Shown one piece after another: positions 15,986 to 24,592 of a stretch of DNA of 37,974 nt. Origin of the DNA: Oscillatoria sp. HE19RPO (GTDB taxonomy: Bacteria > Cyanobacteriota > Cyanobacteriia > Cyanobacteriales > Laspinemataceae); NCBI RefSeq assembly GCF_024220515.1, contig NZ_JAMXOT010000135.1, forward strand, positions 1 through 37,974. Direction: 5' to 3'. Position 1 is the first letter of the stretch, and each line of letters starts with the position of its first letter. The notes under the pieces were generated by a model that searched no databases, was not told where the DNA came from, and saw only the letters and a list, made by a program, of their open reading frames with translations. The translations under genes and the position numbers were made by a program.

Positions 15986-18070
15986 ATGGTTTATAAAATG
16001 GAAGCCGCAAGTTTTCTTAACAATTTGGAACGAGTGGCTCAAGTCCGATTTGAGGTCGCTGCCTGTCTTGAACGAATGGTTGACTTATTAGAAACTGACG
16101 AATCTCAAGGGGATAAAACCTCGGGAAAGCTGGGATTAGAAAGCAACATCGCGGACCTGACTCTCGGAAGCAAAAATTTACGGCAGGGGGTGTTTAGACT
16201 ATTGGTTCTGGGCGACATGAAGCGAGGAAAAAGCACCTTTTTAAATGCTTTAATTGGAGAGAATCTATTACCAGCAGATGTGAATCCCTGTACGGCATTG
16301 CTCACGGTGTTACGCTACGGAAAACAGAAAACCGTGACGGTTTACTTCAAAGAGGGCAAACCTCCAGAACGGTTAGATTTTCCTACCTTCAAGGAGCGTT
16401 ATACCATTAACCCAGAAGAGGCAAAAACCCTAGAACAGGAGAAAAAGTTAGCCTTTCCTGATGTGAACTATGCTGTGGTTGAATATCCCTTAGCATTACT
16501 GGAAAAGGGCATTGAAATTGTGGACAGTCCGGGGCTGAATGATACGGAAGCGCGGAATGAAATGTCCCTTAATTATATCAATAACTGTCATGGAATTTTG
16601 TTCGTACTCCGCGCGGGTCAGCCCGTGACTTTAGAGGAGCGCCGCTATTTGGATAATTATATCAAAGGGCGGGGATTAACGGTTTTCTTCCTGATTAATG
16701 CTTGGGATGAAATTAGCAAGGGACTGATTGACCCGGATGATACAGAGGAACTCCAAGAAGCAGAGGAAAAACTGCGGCAGGTGTTTCATAGCAATTTGGC
16801 TGATTATTGTCAGGTGGATGGCTATGATCTGTATCCTGAACGAGTGTTTGAAATTTCTTCACTTGAGGCATTGCGGCGACGAGTGAAAGACCCGGAGCAA
16901 TCCTTAGAAGGGACGGGATTTCCCGAGTTTATGGGGGCGATTAATACCTTTTTGACGGAAGAAAGAGCGGTAGCTCAAATGCGGCAAGCGCGAACTTTAG
17001 CGCGCCAGAGTACCGATCGCGTGCGGGAGGCGATCGCCCGTCGGATTCCTTTACTCGATCGCGATGTCAACGAATTGAAAGCGCGGATTTCCTCCGTAGA
17101 ACCGGAATTCGAGAAACTCAATGACATCCGCGATCGCTTCTCCGATGAAATTAAAAGCATCCGGGATCAGAAAGCGCGGGGAATTTCTGAGTCATTTCGC
17201 GCCTACATTCTCAATCTTGGCACCACGTTTGAAGCCGATTTTTTACGATATCAACCGGATTTAGGATTTTTTGAATCCTTAAACCAAGGCAAACGGGAAG
17301 CATTTAATGCCGCATTCAAACAGGCATTTGAACAATACCTGAATGATAAAATCACCGCCTGGGAAAAGACCGCTAACCAAGAAATGCAGGAGGCTTTTAA
17401 CCAGCTTGCCAAGCGCGCATCCGAGTATGGTTCAGCCTATAGTCGCATCACCCAGACGATGACTGATAAATTAATTGGTCAACAGATTTATACCCGCAGC
17501 GATTTCAATTCAGAAGACGAGTCCCCCACCTGGGCGAGTTGGGCAATGGGATTAGTTTCTCTGGCAACGGGTAACATCGCAGGGGTCTTTTTAGCAAGTG
17601 CAGGATTTGACTGGAAAAACATTCTCGTTAACTCCCTGTCGGTGATTGGTATCTATAGCTTTTTAGCCATTTTTTCGATTCCAGTTCTGTTAACTGGACC
17701 CCTGGGAATCTTGCTCGTGGGATTAGGCGTGGGTGCATTGCAGGCGGAACAAGGTCGCAAAGAATTGATTAAGGCGACAAAAAAAGAGCTGATTAAATAT
17801 CTACCTCAAATCGCAGAAGAACAGTGGCAAGTCATTCATCAAGCGATTACGGACTGTTTTGATACTTATGACCGCGAAGTTCTAAACCGACTGAATGATG
17901 ACATAAAATCTCGTCGGATGGAATTAGATAACTTGCTCCAACAAAAGCAATCCCGAGAAATTAATCGAGACAGCGAGTTAAAGCGCCTGCAAAAACTAGA
18001 GGCAGACATCATCTCAGAATGCCGGACCGTTACCCGGGTTTATGAGTCCTTAATTTCATACAATGGCTGA
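15986..18070 (+). CDS. Bacterial dynamin-like protein A (BDLP1 type)
   Basis: A 694-residue GTPase closely resembling Nostoc punctiforme BDLP1, the structurally studied bacterial dynamin that coats and reshapes membranes. GTPase motifs are complete: P-loop GDMKRGKST with Lys82, switch threonine Thr103 (NPCTALLT), G3 DSPG at 180-183, and NAWD at 238-241. Long helices (neck and trunk) follow. A hydrophobic paddle at about 515-590 (MGLVSLATGNIAGVFLASAG, then SFLAIFSIPVLLTGPLGILL) should insert into membrane, and a helical C-terminus returns to the neck. AGAGGA lies seven bases before the ATG at 15986. A second ATG at 15998 aligns better with paralogue B, but the longer form matches BDLP1 numbering as I recall it (P-loop lysine 82). 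The 11-base spacing to the preceding gene indicates co-transcription. Confidence 0.95.
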   Translation: MVYKMEAASFLNNLERVAQVRFEVAACLERMVDLLETDESQGDKTSGKLGLESNIADLTLGSKNLRQGVFRLLVLGDMKRGKSTFLNALIGENLLPADVNPCTALLTVLRYGKQKTVTVYFKEGKPPERLDFPTFKERYTINPEEAKTLEQEKKLAFPDVNYAVVEYPLALLEKGIEIVDSPGLNDTEARNEMSLNYINNCHGILFVLRAGQPVTLEERRYLDNYIKGRGLTVFFLINAWDEISKGLIDPDDTEELQEAEEKLRQVFHSNLADYCQVDGYDLYPERVFEISSLEALRRRVKDPEQSLEGTGFPEFMGAINTFLTEERAVAQMRQARTLARQSTDRVREAIARRIPLLDRDVNELKARISSVEPEFEKLNDIRDRFSDEIKSIRDQKARGISESFRAYILNLGTTFEADFLRYQPDLGFFESLNQGKREAFNAAFKQAFEQYLNDKITAWEKTANQEMQEAFNQLAKRASEYGSAYSRITQTMTDKLIGQQIYTRSDFNSEDESPTWASWAMGLVSLATGNIAGVFLASAGFDWKNILVNSLSVIGIYSFLAIFSIPVLLTGPLGILLVGLGVGALQAEQGRKELIKATKKELIKYLPQIAEEQWQVIHQAITDCFDTYDREVLNRLNDDIKSRRMELDNLLQQKQSREINRDSELKRLQKLEADIISECRTVTRVYESLISYNG

Positions 18071-18195
18071 AATAGCATCCGGTTTGTAGAGCCTTTTTGT
18101 CCGGGTCTCGTTTTCAGGTCGGGAAAAGACACAGAAGGACTGCGATCGGGTAAACTTGATTCACCGATATTCCCTTAATCAGCAAGAGCTATAAA

Positions 18196-20262
18196 ATGGA
18201 AACCAAAAGTTTTCTTACGAATTTAGAGCGGGTCGCCGAAGTGCGAGCAGATGTGGCTAATGCGTTCAGCAAGATAGCCGATATTTTGAAAGAAGCTGAA
18301 ACAGCAGGCGGTAACAAATCTGGGCAATTGGGCTTAGATCGAGAAATTGAAGATACTCAGAAAGCCAGCCAAAATTTACGGCATGGGGTCTTCCGGTTGC
18401 TGGTTTTGGGAGATATGAAGCGGGGTAAAAGTACGTTTCTCAATGCGTTAATTGGAGAGAATATCTTACCCAGTGATGTCAACCCTTGTACCGCCCTGCT
18501 GACCGTGTTGCGCTACGGACCAGAAAAGAAGGTGACGGTCTATTTCAAGGATGGAAAAAGTCCCCAAGAGCTAGATTTTAAGAGCTTTAAACAGAACTAC
18601 ACCATCCCTCCCTCAGAAGCGAAACAACTAGAACAGAACCAGCAACAAGCGTTTCCGGATGTAGATTATGCGGTGTTAGAGTACCCGCTATCCTTACTGC
18701 AAAAAGGGGTGGAAATTGTTGATAGTCCTGGGTTGAATGATACGGAATCGCGCAATGAATTGTCTTTAGGGTATATTAACAATTGCCACGCGATTTTATT
18801 TGTGATGAGGGCATCACAACCTTGCACCCTGGGAGAACGCCGCTATTTGGAGAATTATATTAAGGGGCGGGGATTGAGTGTGTTCTTCCTGATTAATGCT
18901 TGGGATCAGGTGCGCGAGAGTTTAATCGACCCGGATGATGAGGAAGAATTGCAGGATTCCGAGAGCCGATTGCGGCAAGTTTTTAAGGCAAATTTGGCGG
19001 AATATTGTGTGGTAGATGGGCATGATATTTATGAGGAACGGGTGTTTGAAATTTCAGCAATTCAAGCGTTGAGACGACGGATCAAGGATGCAGTCGCCTC
19101 GTTAGAGGGAACGGGATTTCCCAACTTTTTAGGGGCGCTGAATGCATTTTTAACTCAGGAACGGGCGGTTTCTGAATTGCGGCAGGCGCGAACTTTAGCG
19201 CGTCAAACCTCGACCCGAGTGCGGGAGGCGATCGCCCGCCGGATTCCGTTATTAGATGGGGATGTGAATGAGTTAAAGCAGCGGATTAGTTCCGTAGAAC
19301 CGGAGTTTAAGGCTTTAACGAATATTCGCGATCGCTTCAAGGATGAAATTAAACAGGTTCGAGATAGCAAAGCGCGGGCGATCGCCGATTCATTCCGCAC
19401 CTATGTTCTCAACTTAGGCAATACCTTTGAAAGCGATTTCTTAACCTATCAACCGGATATCAAATTTGGAGACTTCATCGACAAAGGCAAACGCGAGAAC
19501 TTTGAAGCCCGATTCCGGCAGGCATTTGAGCAGTACATTAATGATAAATTATCCGCTTGGAGCCTCACCGCCGAACAAGAGATGAATGGGGCGTTCATCC
19601 AATTAGCCCAAAGTGCCTCCCAGTACGGCTCTGACTACACCAAAGTCACCACTAAAATTACCGAAAAACTCACCGGACAAAAAATCCATCCCGGTAGCAA
19701 CAGTTTACCAGAAGATAGCTCTCCCGCCTGGGCAAATTGGGCAATGGGATTAGTTTCATTAGCCACAGGCAATCTAGCAGGAGCCGCCCTCATGGGAGCC
19801 GGTTTCGACTGGAAAAATATCCTGTTAAATATGGTAGCCGTGATTGGAATTAGTGCGGCAATTTCCACCGTGTTTGGGATTATTTTGGGGCCGATTACTT
19901 TAGCACTGGTGGGCTTAGGTGTTGGGTTATTTCAGGCCGATCGCGCTCGCATAGAAGTGGTCAAGGTAACCAAAAAAGAACTGGTCAAATATCTGCCCCA
20001 AGTCGCCGAGGAACAGTGGCAGCCGATTCACGATGCGGTTAAAGAGTGCTTTGATGCTTATGACCGCGAAGTGACTCAACGCATCGATGATGATATCAAA
20101 TCCCGTCAAGCAGAATTAGATAATTTGCTGTCACAAAAGGAATCCCATGAAATTAATCGGGTCAGTGAATTAGACCGACTCAAAAAGTTAGAGGCTGATG
20201 TCAGTTTGGAGGCGCGAAATATTGAGAGCGAATATCAGGATTTACTGATTGCTGTAGGTTGA
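18196..20262 (+). CDS. Bacterial dynamin-like protein B (BDLP1 type, paralogue)
   Basis: A 688-residue paralogue of the preceding gene, alike over its whole length. It has P-loop GDMKRGKST with Lys78, Thr99, DSPG at 176-179 and NAWD at 234-237, and its own hydrophobic paddle (MGLVSLATGNLAGAALMGAG; IISAVFG-like stretch; LGPITLALVGLGVGLFQAD). The two differ most in the paddle and the early stalk, as expected if they bind distinct lipids or form a hetero-oligomer. The gap between them is 125 bases, long enough for a separate promoter, though none is clear. Both starts lie in the same short motif TATAAAATGGAA. Dynamins often occur as side-by-side pairs in bacteria. A tandem-repeat array begins immediately after the stop. 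Confidence 0.95.
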   Translation: METKSFLTNLERVAEVRADVANAFSKIADILKEAETAGGNKSGQLGLDREIEDTQKASQNLRHGVFRLLVLGDMKRGKSTFLNALIGENILPSDVNPCTALLTVLRYGPEKKVTVYFKDGKSPQELDFKSFKQNYTIPPSEAKQLEQNQQQAFPDVDYAVLEYPLSLLQKGVEIVDSPGLNDTESRNELSLGYINNCHAILFVMRASQPCTLGERRYLENYIKGRGLSVFFLINAWDQVRESLIDPDDEEELQDSESRLRQVFKANLAEYCVVDGHDIYEERVFEISAIQALRRRIKDAVASLEGTGFPNFLGALNAFLTQERAVSELRQARTLARQTSTRVREAIARRIPLLDGDVNELKQRISSVEPEFKALTNIRDRFKDEIKQVRDSKARAIADSFRTYVLNLGNTFESDFLTYQPDIKFGDFIDKGKRENFEARFRQAFEQYINDKLSAWSLTAEQEMNGAFIQLAQSASQYGSDYTKVTTKITEKLTGQKIHPGSNSLPEDSSPAWANWAMGLVSLATGNLAGAALMGAGFDWKNILLNMVAVIGISAAISTVFGIILGPITLALVGLGVGLFQADRARIEVVKVTKKELVKYLPQVAEEQWQPIHDAVKECFDAYDREVTQRIDDDIKSRQAELDNLLSQKESHEINRVSELDRLKKLEADVSLEARNIESEYQDLLIAVG

Positions 20263-20505
20263 GAGACCTAACCCCCCGGCCCCCTTCCCTAGGAGGGCAG
20301 GGGGAGCAAGAGGGTCTAGGGACGAAGAGACCTAACCCCCCGGCCCCCTTCCCTAGGAGGGCAGGGGGAGCAAGAGGGTCTAGGGACGAAGAGACCTAAC
20401 CCCCCGGCCCCCTTCCCTAGCAGGGCAGGGGGAGCAAGAGGGTCTAGGGACCAAGAGACCTAACCCCCCGGCCCCCTTCCCTAGCAGGGCAGGGGGAGCA
20501 AGAGG
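20263..20505. repeat. 64-bp tandem repeat, nearly four copies
   Basis: Copies begin with GAGACCTAACCCCCCGGCCC at 20263, 20327, 20391 and 20455, exactly 64 bases apart; the fourth is cut after about 51 bases. Each contains a hairpin-like core CCCCCTTCCCTAGGAGGGCAGGGGG. Copies differ by single changes (AGGAGG versus AGCAGG, GACGAA versus GACCAA). It begins at the first base after the dynamin B stop codon. Confidence 0.95.
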
Positions 20506-20547
20506 TTAGTTATTGTCAAGGATGAAATTTTACTCACGAGATCACTC

Positions 20548-20967
20548 ATGGATAAACTACAACCTAGAAAAGAGGACCGACACATCCAGGAAGGTCGTCA
20601 CAATATTGTGATTGGACAAAAGGTAAGTTCAGATAAAGTGCAGCAAGCCAGGACATTCCGCCGTCAGATGACAGAAGAAGAGAAAATTTTATGGCAATAC
20701 CTGCGTGCTAATCGATTAAATGGCTGGCACTTTCGGCGACAACAGATTATTGATGGATTTATTACAGATTTCTATTGCCACGCTGCTGGATTAGTGGTAG
20801 AAGTCGATGGAAAAACTCATGAAAAGCAAATGGAATATGATTTAGAACGTGACCAAATTATCACTAGCCGTAACCTGCGTGTGCTACGAATAAAAAATGA
20901 GGAAATTAGAGAAAATATTGATCGGGTGATTATGCGTATTGCAGCAGCCTGTCAAGAAGAAACTTAA
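20548..20967 (+). CDS. DUF559 endonuclease-like protein
   Basis: A 139-residue protein of the DUF559 family, related to Vsr-like and PD-(D/E)XK nuclease folds. Family features are visible from about residue 33: ARTFRRQMTEEEKILWQYLR, then GWHFRRQQIIDGFITDFYCH, VVEVDGKTHEKQ and LRVLRIKNEEI. The putative metal-binding acidic residues are the Asp of ITDFY and the Glu/Asp of EVDG. The first 30 residues are a variable charged extension. Such genes are often mobile or repeat-associated. It lies between two unrelated tandem-repeat arrays within the dynamin cluster and may be an insertion rather than a functional partner. No strong ribosome site stands before 20548. Confidence 0.87.
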   Translation: MDKLQPRKEDRHIQEGRHNIVIGQKVSSDKVQQARTFRRQMTEEEKILWQYLRANRLNGWHFRRQQIIDGFITDFYCHAAGLVVEVDGKTHEKQMEYDLERDQIITSRNLRVLRIKNEEIRENIDRVIMRIAAACQEET

Positions 20968-21329
20968 CCAGCAAAACCCCTTCTCACTCCTCCAAAAGCA
21001 CTTGCTTTCCAGAAGAGAGAACTCAGGAATTAATGTCTTTTCCGCAACCGGGAAAATTACCAATGAACTAATATCATCCCCCTACCAGCAATCAAAAAAT
21101 TTCCTCATTCTCCCGATTCTCCCTCTCCTCGTAGGAGAGGGGCGGGGAGAGGTCCCTCCGCAATCCAAAGCGTTCCTCATTCTCCCTCTCCTCGTAGGAG
21201 AGGGCCGGGGAGAGGTCCCTCCGCAATCCAAAGCGTTCCTCATTCTCCCTCTCCTCGTAGGAGAGGGCCGGGGAGAGGTCCCTCCGCAATCCAAAGCGTT
21301 CCTTAAAATTGTTAACCCGAGGCAAAAAG
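20968..21329. other. Intergenic stretch with 63-bp tandem array before dynamin C
   Basis: No gene is supported here; reading frames on both strands across 21082-21325 come from the repeat itself. The first 130 bases are unremarkable and the rest is the tandem array listed separately, followed by the GAGG ribosome site of the next gene at 21319-21322. Confidence 0.7.
21101..21303. repeat. 63-bp tandem repeat, three copies
   Basis: Copies start TTCCTCATTCTCCC at 21101, 21173 and 21236; the second and third are 63 bases apart and the first carries a nine-base insertion. Each includes CCTCTCCTCGTAGGAGAGG, a hairpin, and GGTCCCTCCGCAATCC. It is unrelated in sequence to the 64-bp array on the other side of the DUF559 gene. 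Confidence 0.92.
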
Positions 21330-23000
21330 ATGCAGCAGGAAATTTATCAAGATGTAGTCAGGAATATCAGGGCAGCATTAGGGGCATTAGAACTGGATAA
21401 AAGTTTACCCCTGTATCAAGATAGCCTGACCATTTGCGAAGCGTTGGAAAATCCGGGCTTTCGGATTGCCGTTTTTGGTCCTTTTAATTATGGCAAATCT
21501 ACCTTGCTCAATGCTTTGCTGGGACAGCGGACTTTGCCAATTGATTTAATTCCGACAACGGGGGCGGCAATTCATGTTAAATATGGGGAAGAACTGAGCG
21601 CTAAAATTACTTTAAAGGATGGACAGGTAATCAGCGATCGCGGGACGGCTATCCTCAAGCAATATGCTATTTTAGACCAAGACCGCCGGATGCGAAATGA
21701 TGTCGCTCAGGTGGAGGTGTTCTGTCCCCATTCTTTCCTGCAAATTGGGGTAGAATTTTTGGATTTGCCGGGAACCAATGACCGGGAAGAACAGGATAAT
21801 CTAGTCAGAAACCAACTGTTAAGCGCTGATTTAGTAGTGCAGGTACTGGATGCTCGTAAGTTGATGACCCTGGGAGAACGGGAAAATCTCCGGGATTGGC
21901 TGCTCGATCGCGGGATTGAAACGGTGGTATTTGCGGTCAATTTTATGAACTTAATGGACCCTGATGACCAAAAAGAAGTGTCCAGTCGGATGCGGTTTGT
22001 GGCGGAAAGTTTTCGCTCCAATTTGCCTCCAGGAATTAGTAATTTGTATCGAGTTGATGCTTTACCAGCCCTCAGAGCAAGACTAAAAGGGGATGCGGCA
22101 GCAGCACAGATGACAGGACTACCGATGTTTGAATCGGCGCTGCAAAGTATTGTGGCATTTCATCAAGAAAAAACTGCCAATTGGTTGCCGCGCTTAGAGG
22201 CGATCGCCGCTCAAATCTGCCAGTCTCTCACGGCAAAACTGGAAGGGGTAACTACTGAGTTAGCCGTTGCTGAAGAAAAACAGGCCAATAAAATTCAGTT
22301 GCAACAGAAGGCGGAAAAACTGATTAAACAGGGGTTTGAGGGGAGCGTTTCTGATTTGCAAAGTAAGCTGTATTTACCGAACCTGTTAAAACGATATGAA
22401 CTAGAGGCGATCGCTGCACTCCAACAGGGTCAATTTCGCACCTGGGAAACGCAATCTTTTCAACCGGCAATGGTTCAATATCAGCAAGAAATTACCAATT
22501 GGGTGAATAAAGCTTGTGAGTTTTTTAATCACCCTCACCCTGGAGTATTAACCCTGAAATTTCCTGACTCTCCCTCTGTCACCGTTACCCAAACTCCCTC
22601 TACTCCTAAGTCGCCAAAACGTGCCAGCGCTATCCCGGGGGAGAAGACATTGGATTGGCTATTAGAAAGTCCTGTGGGCAATACGGTGGCTCGCAGTGCT
22701 TATTATATCTTGAATCGAATTGTTGAACCCAATTCATCCACCCCCGCCACTCCTGCCACTCCTGTGAACTCTCCTGATTTACAAACGATCTATAAAAAAG
22801 CGGTGGAGGATTATCTGACGAGGTTCAGTGAAGCGGCTTTTTTGACTCTGCAAGACTATGAAAAAATAGCCTTGTCTGTGATTCAATTTCAACCACCGAA
22901 GCCCTCATCCGAAATGATAAAACAGCGCCATCAAATTCAGTTTTTACAGAATGTATTGAATGCGTTAACTCAGGATGTGCAGTCTTTGAAAGAAACTTGA
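21330..23000 (+). CDS. Dynamin-family GTPase C (short form)
   Basis: A 556-residue GTPase, shorter and quite different from A and B. It has P-loop GPFNYGKST (residues 50-58), switch threonines at IPTTG, and G3 DLPG at 145-148; the G4 position is unusual (AVNFMNLMD instead of a clear N/TKxD). A long helical region follows (about 280-400). The C-terminal part has a low-complexity stretch (TPSTPKSPKR; TPATPATPVNSP) and no obvious transmembrane paddle, so membrane binding would have to be peripheral or through partners. ATG 21330 is preferred to a TTG at 21309 because GAGG lies seven bases before it. It precedes the J-domain gene by 79 bases. Large-with-small dynamin groupings exist in other bacteria, so a joint complex with A and B is plausible but unproven. 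Confidence 0.88.
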   Translation: MQQEIYQDVVRNIRAALGALELDKSLPLYQDSLTICEALENPGFRIAVFGPFNYGKSTLLNALLGQRTLPIDLIPTTGAAIHVKYGEELSAKITLKDGQVISDRGTAILKQYAILDQDRRMRNDVAQVEVFCPHSFLQIGVEFLDLPGTNDREEQDNLVRNQLLSADLVVQVLDARKLMTLGERENLRDWLLDRGIETVVFAVNFMNLMDPDDQKEVSSRMRFVAESFRSNLPPGISNLYRVDALPALRARLKGDAAAAQMTGLPMFESALQSIVAFHQEKTANWLPRLEAIAAQICQSLTAKLEGVTTELAVAEEKQANKIQLQQKAEKLIKQGFEGSVSDLQSKLYLPNLLKRYELEAIAALQQGQFRTWETQSFQPAMVQYQQEITNWVNKACEFFNHPHPGVLTLKFPDSPSVTVTQTPSTPKSPKRASAIPGEKTLDWLLESPVGNTVARSAYYILNRIVEPNSSTPATPATPVNSPDLQTIYKKAVEDYLTRFSEAAFLTLQDYEKIALSVIQFQPPKPSSEMIKQRHQIQFLQNVLNALTQDVQSLKET

Positions 23001-23079
23001 ATTTACGGGAAAGTGAAGGAGTGCTATTCGGATATGGGCTAACCCCGCTGGGGCAAATTCAACTGAGGAGGTTTTGGGA

Positions 23080-23418
23080 ATGATTGACCCGTTGGAAGCC
23101 AAATTTCAAGCATGGGAAATGGATGCAGAATTGGCCAAGCTGAAACAGATGAACTTGCGATCGCCTCCCGATGCCACAAATTCCCCTACCCCAACACCCC
23201 CGCCACCTGTCAGCGATAAAATCGCTCGGTTTTACAAAATCCTCGGACTGAACTCCAATGCTTCGTTGAAAGAGGTGAAACAAGCTTATCGAGCTTTACT
23301 GAAAAAATGGCATCCGGATTTATTTTATGATAATCCCGAACAGCAAAAAAAGGCTCAGGAAGTCATCCAAAAAATGAACGAAGTTTATGATAAAATATGT
23401 GCTGAAGTACGAGATTAA
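23080..23418 (+). CDS. J-domain protein (DnaJ-like co-chaperone)
   Basis: A 112-residue protein. Residues 1-28 form a short helix (MIDPLEAKFQAWEMDAELAK), 29-44 a proline-rich linker, and 50-110 a J domain with FYKILGLNSNASLKEVKQAY, the essential HPD motif at 78-80 (KKWHPDLF) and a closing helix. The J domain is thus C-terminal, and no zinc-finger or substrate domain is present. It should stimulate an Hsp70; the N-terminal helix may choose the client. ATG 23080 is fixed by TGAGGAGG at 23064-23071. As the last gene of the dynamin cluster it may help assemble or disassemble dynamin polymers, much as auxilin-type J proteins act on clathrin coats; this parallel is speculative. Confidence 0.88.
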   Translation: MIDPLEAKFQAWEMDAELAKLKQMNLRSPPDATNSPTPTPPPPVSDKIARFYKILGLNSNASLKEVKQAYRALLKKWHPDLFYDNPEQQKKAQEVIQKMNEVYDKICAEVRD

Positions 23419-23504
23419 AGGTACTATATTGTCAAGTTTTTAGTAACCTAATCTCAGAGTGATTCTATTGCCGCAATCCATTAAATAGAGTCGTTTTAAA
23501 AAAT

Positions 23505-24563
23505 ATGTTCAATCGATTCCAGCCCCTGAAACTGTTATTTTTAAGACTCATCCAGGCCATTGCTCTGGTCTTGCTCTATAGCTATCTTCTATTTTTAGCC
23601 ATTTATGTTGTTTTAAGGCTGATTTTTTGGGATGAACTTTGGATTGTGGCCTTGATTGGTATTCTCATTCCTTGGATTCTGTTTCCCCTGTTTCTCATCC
23701 CGGGAATTGCTGGGTTAATTCTCCGACAAAAAAGATTGACGATCGCCTCTTCCATCGTTTGCTTAATCCTGATAGGTTGGTTGCATTCAACCTATTGGTC
23801 CCCTAAACCCGCCTCGATCGCGGATGATGCCTTAACGGTCAAAATCTTATCCCTGAATCTAACTTGGCATAGTACCAAAACTGAGAGTTTAGTGGAGTTA
23901 CTGCAATCCGAAACGCCGGATATTGTTTTATTGCAAGAAACCACGAAACGAAACACCCATAAAGTTGTCCCTTATGTGGAAGAATTATACCCCTACACCT
24001 TTTTTGGAAATCGAGTTGGGATGTTTAGTCGATATCCCATCGTAGACAAAAAAATGATTCACCTGGCGGAACTCGAAGAATTTCAGCAACGGGCAATTGT
24101 AGACATTGAAGGGCAGCCCGTTGTGGTGTATAATGTGCAAACCATTGCCCCTTGGATTCGGCCTCAACCCTGGATCGGAAATCTGACGATTCCCACCTAC
24201 GAATACGGCGATCGCAATCTCCAAATTGCTGATTTAATCGATCGCATCCACCAAGAAACCCTACCCGTGATTGCTGCTGGCGATTTTAATCTCACCGATA
24301 CATCTCAAGATTACCGACGGTTACAAACTGTCATGGAAGATGCTTACAAACACTCTGGGTATGGGTTTGGATTTACTTGGCCTTATGGATGGCCTTTAAG
24401 TGACTTGATTAAACAGATTAACTGGAGACTCACCCATCCCCTGTTCAGAATTGATCAGATTTGGTACTCTGCCGAGTGGAGTGCAACATCGAGTCAGGTT
24501 TTACCCCCTACAGGTTCGGAACATCTCCCCATAGAGGCATCTGTTACACTCCAACTGGACTAA
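23505..24563 (+). CDS. Membrane-anchored endonuclease/exonuclease/phosphatase family protein
   Basis: A 352-residue protein with about three membrane helices in the first 100 residues (LIQAIALVLLYSYLLFLAIY, LWIVALIGILIPWILFPLFL, a third near SSIVCLILIGWL) and a C-terminal EEP metallohydrolase domain. EEP motifs are in order: SLNLTW, DIVLLQET with the metal-binding Glu, YNVQT, AAGDFN, RIDQIWYS and the terminal SEHLPI with the catalytic His. Substrates of this superfamily include nucleic acids, phospholipids and phosphorylated small molecules; membrane anchoring with the active domain beyond it suggests action on lipids or extracytoplasmic substrates. It follows the J-domain gene by 86 bases and could be a later member of that message, but no coupling is seen. 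Confidence 0.86.
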   Translation: MFNRFQPLKLLFLRLIQAIALVLLYSYLLFLAIYVVLRLIFWDELWIVALIGILIPWILFPLFLIPGIAGLILRQKRLTIASSIVCLILIGWLHSTYWSPKPASIADDALTVKILSLNLTWHSTKTESLVELLQSETPDIVLLQETTKRNTHKVVPYVEELYPYTFFGNRVGMFSRYPIVDKKMIHLAELEEFQQRAIVDIEGQPVVVYNVQTIAPWIRPQPWIGNLTIPTYEYGDRNLQIADLIDRIHQETLPVIAAGDFNLTDTSQDYRRLQTVMEDAYKHSGYGFGFTWPYGWPLSDLIKQINWRLTHPLFRIDQIWYSAEWSATSSQVLPPTGSEHLPIEASVTLQLD

Positions 24564-24592
24564 GTTTTCATCACAGGATCACTTCCCCTGTT

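Noticed and set aside
20548-20967. Reading the DUF559 gene as part of a restriction or defence system with the dynamins
   Set aside because: No methyltransferase or other defence gene is present and the gene is hemmed by repeats; insertion is the simpler reading, though function in the cluster is not excluded.
20939-21400. A 153-codon plus-strand frame and two minus-strand frames with repeated SPRPSPTRRG
   Set aside because: They simply read through the 63-bp tandem array and overlap real genes at both ends.
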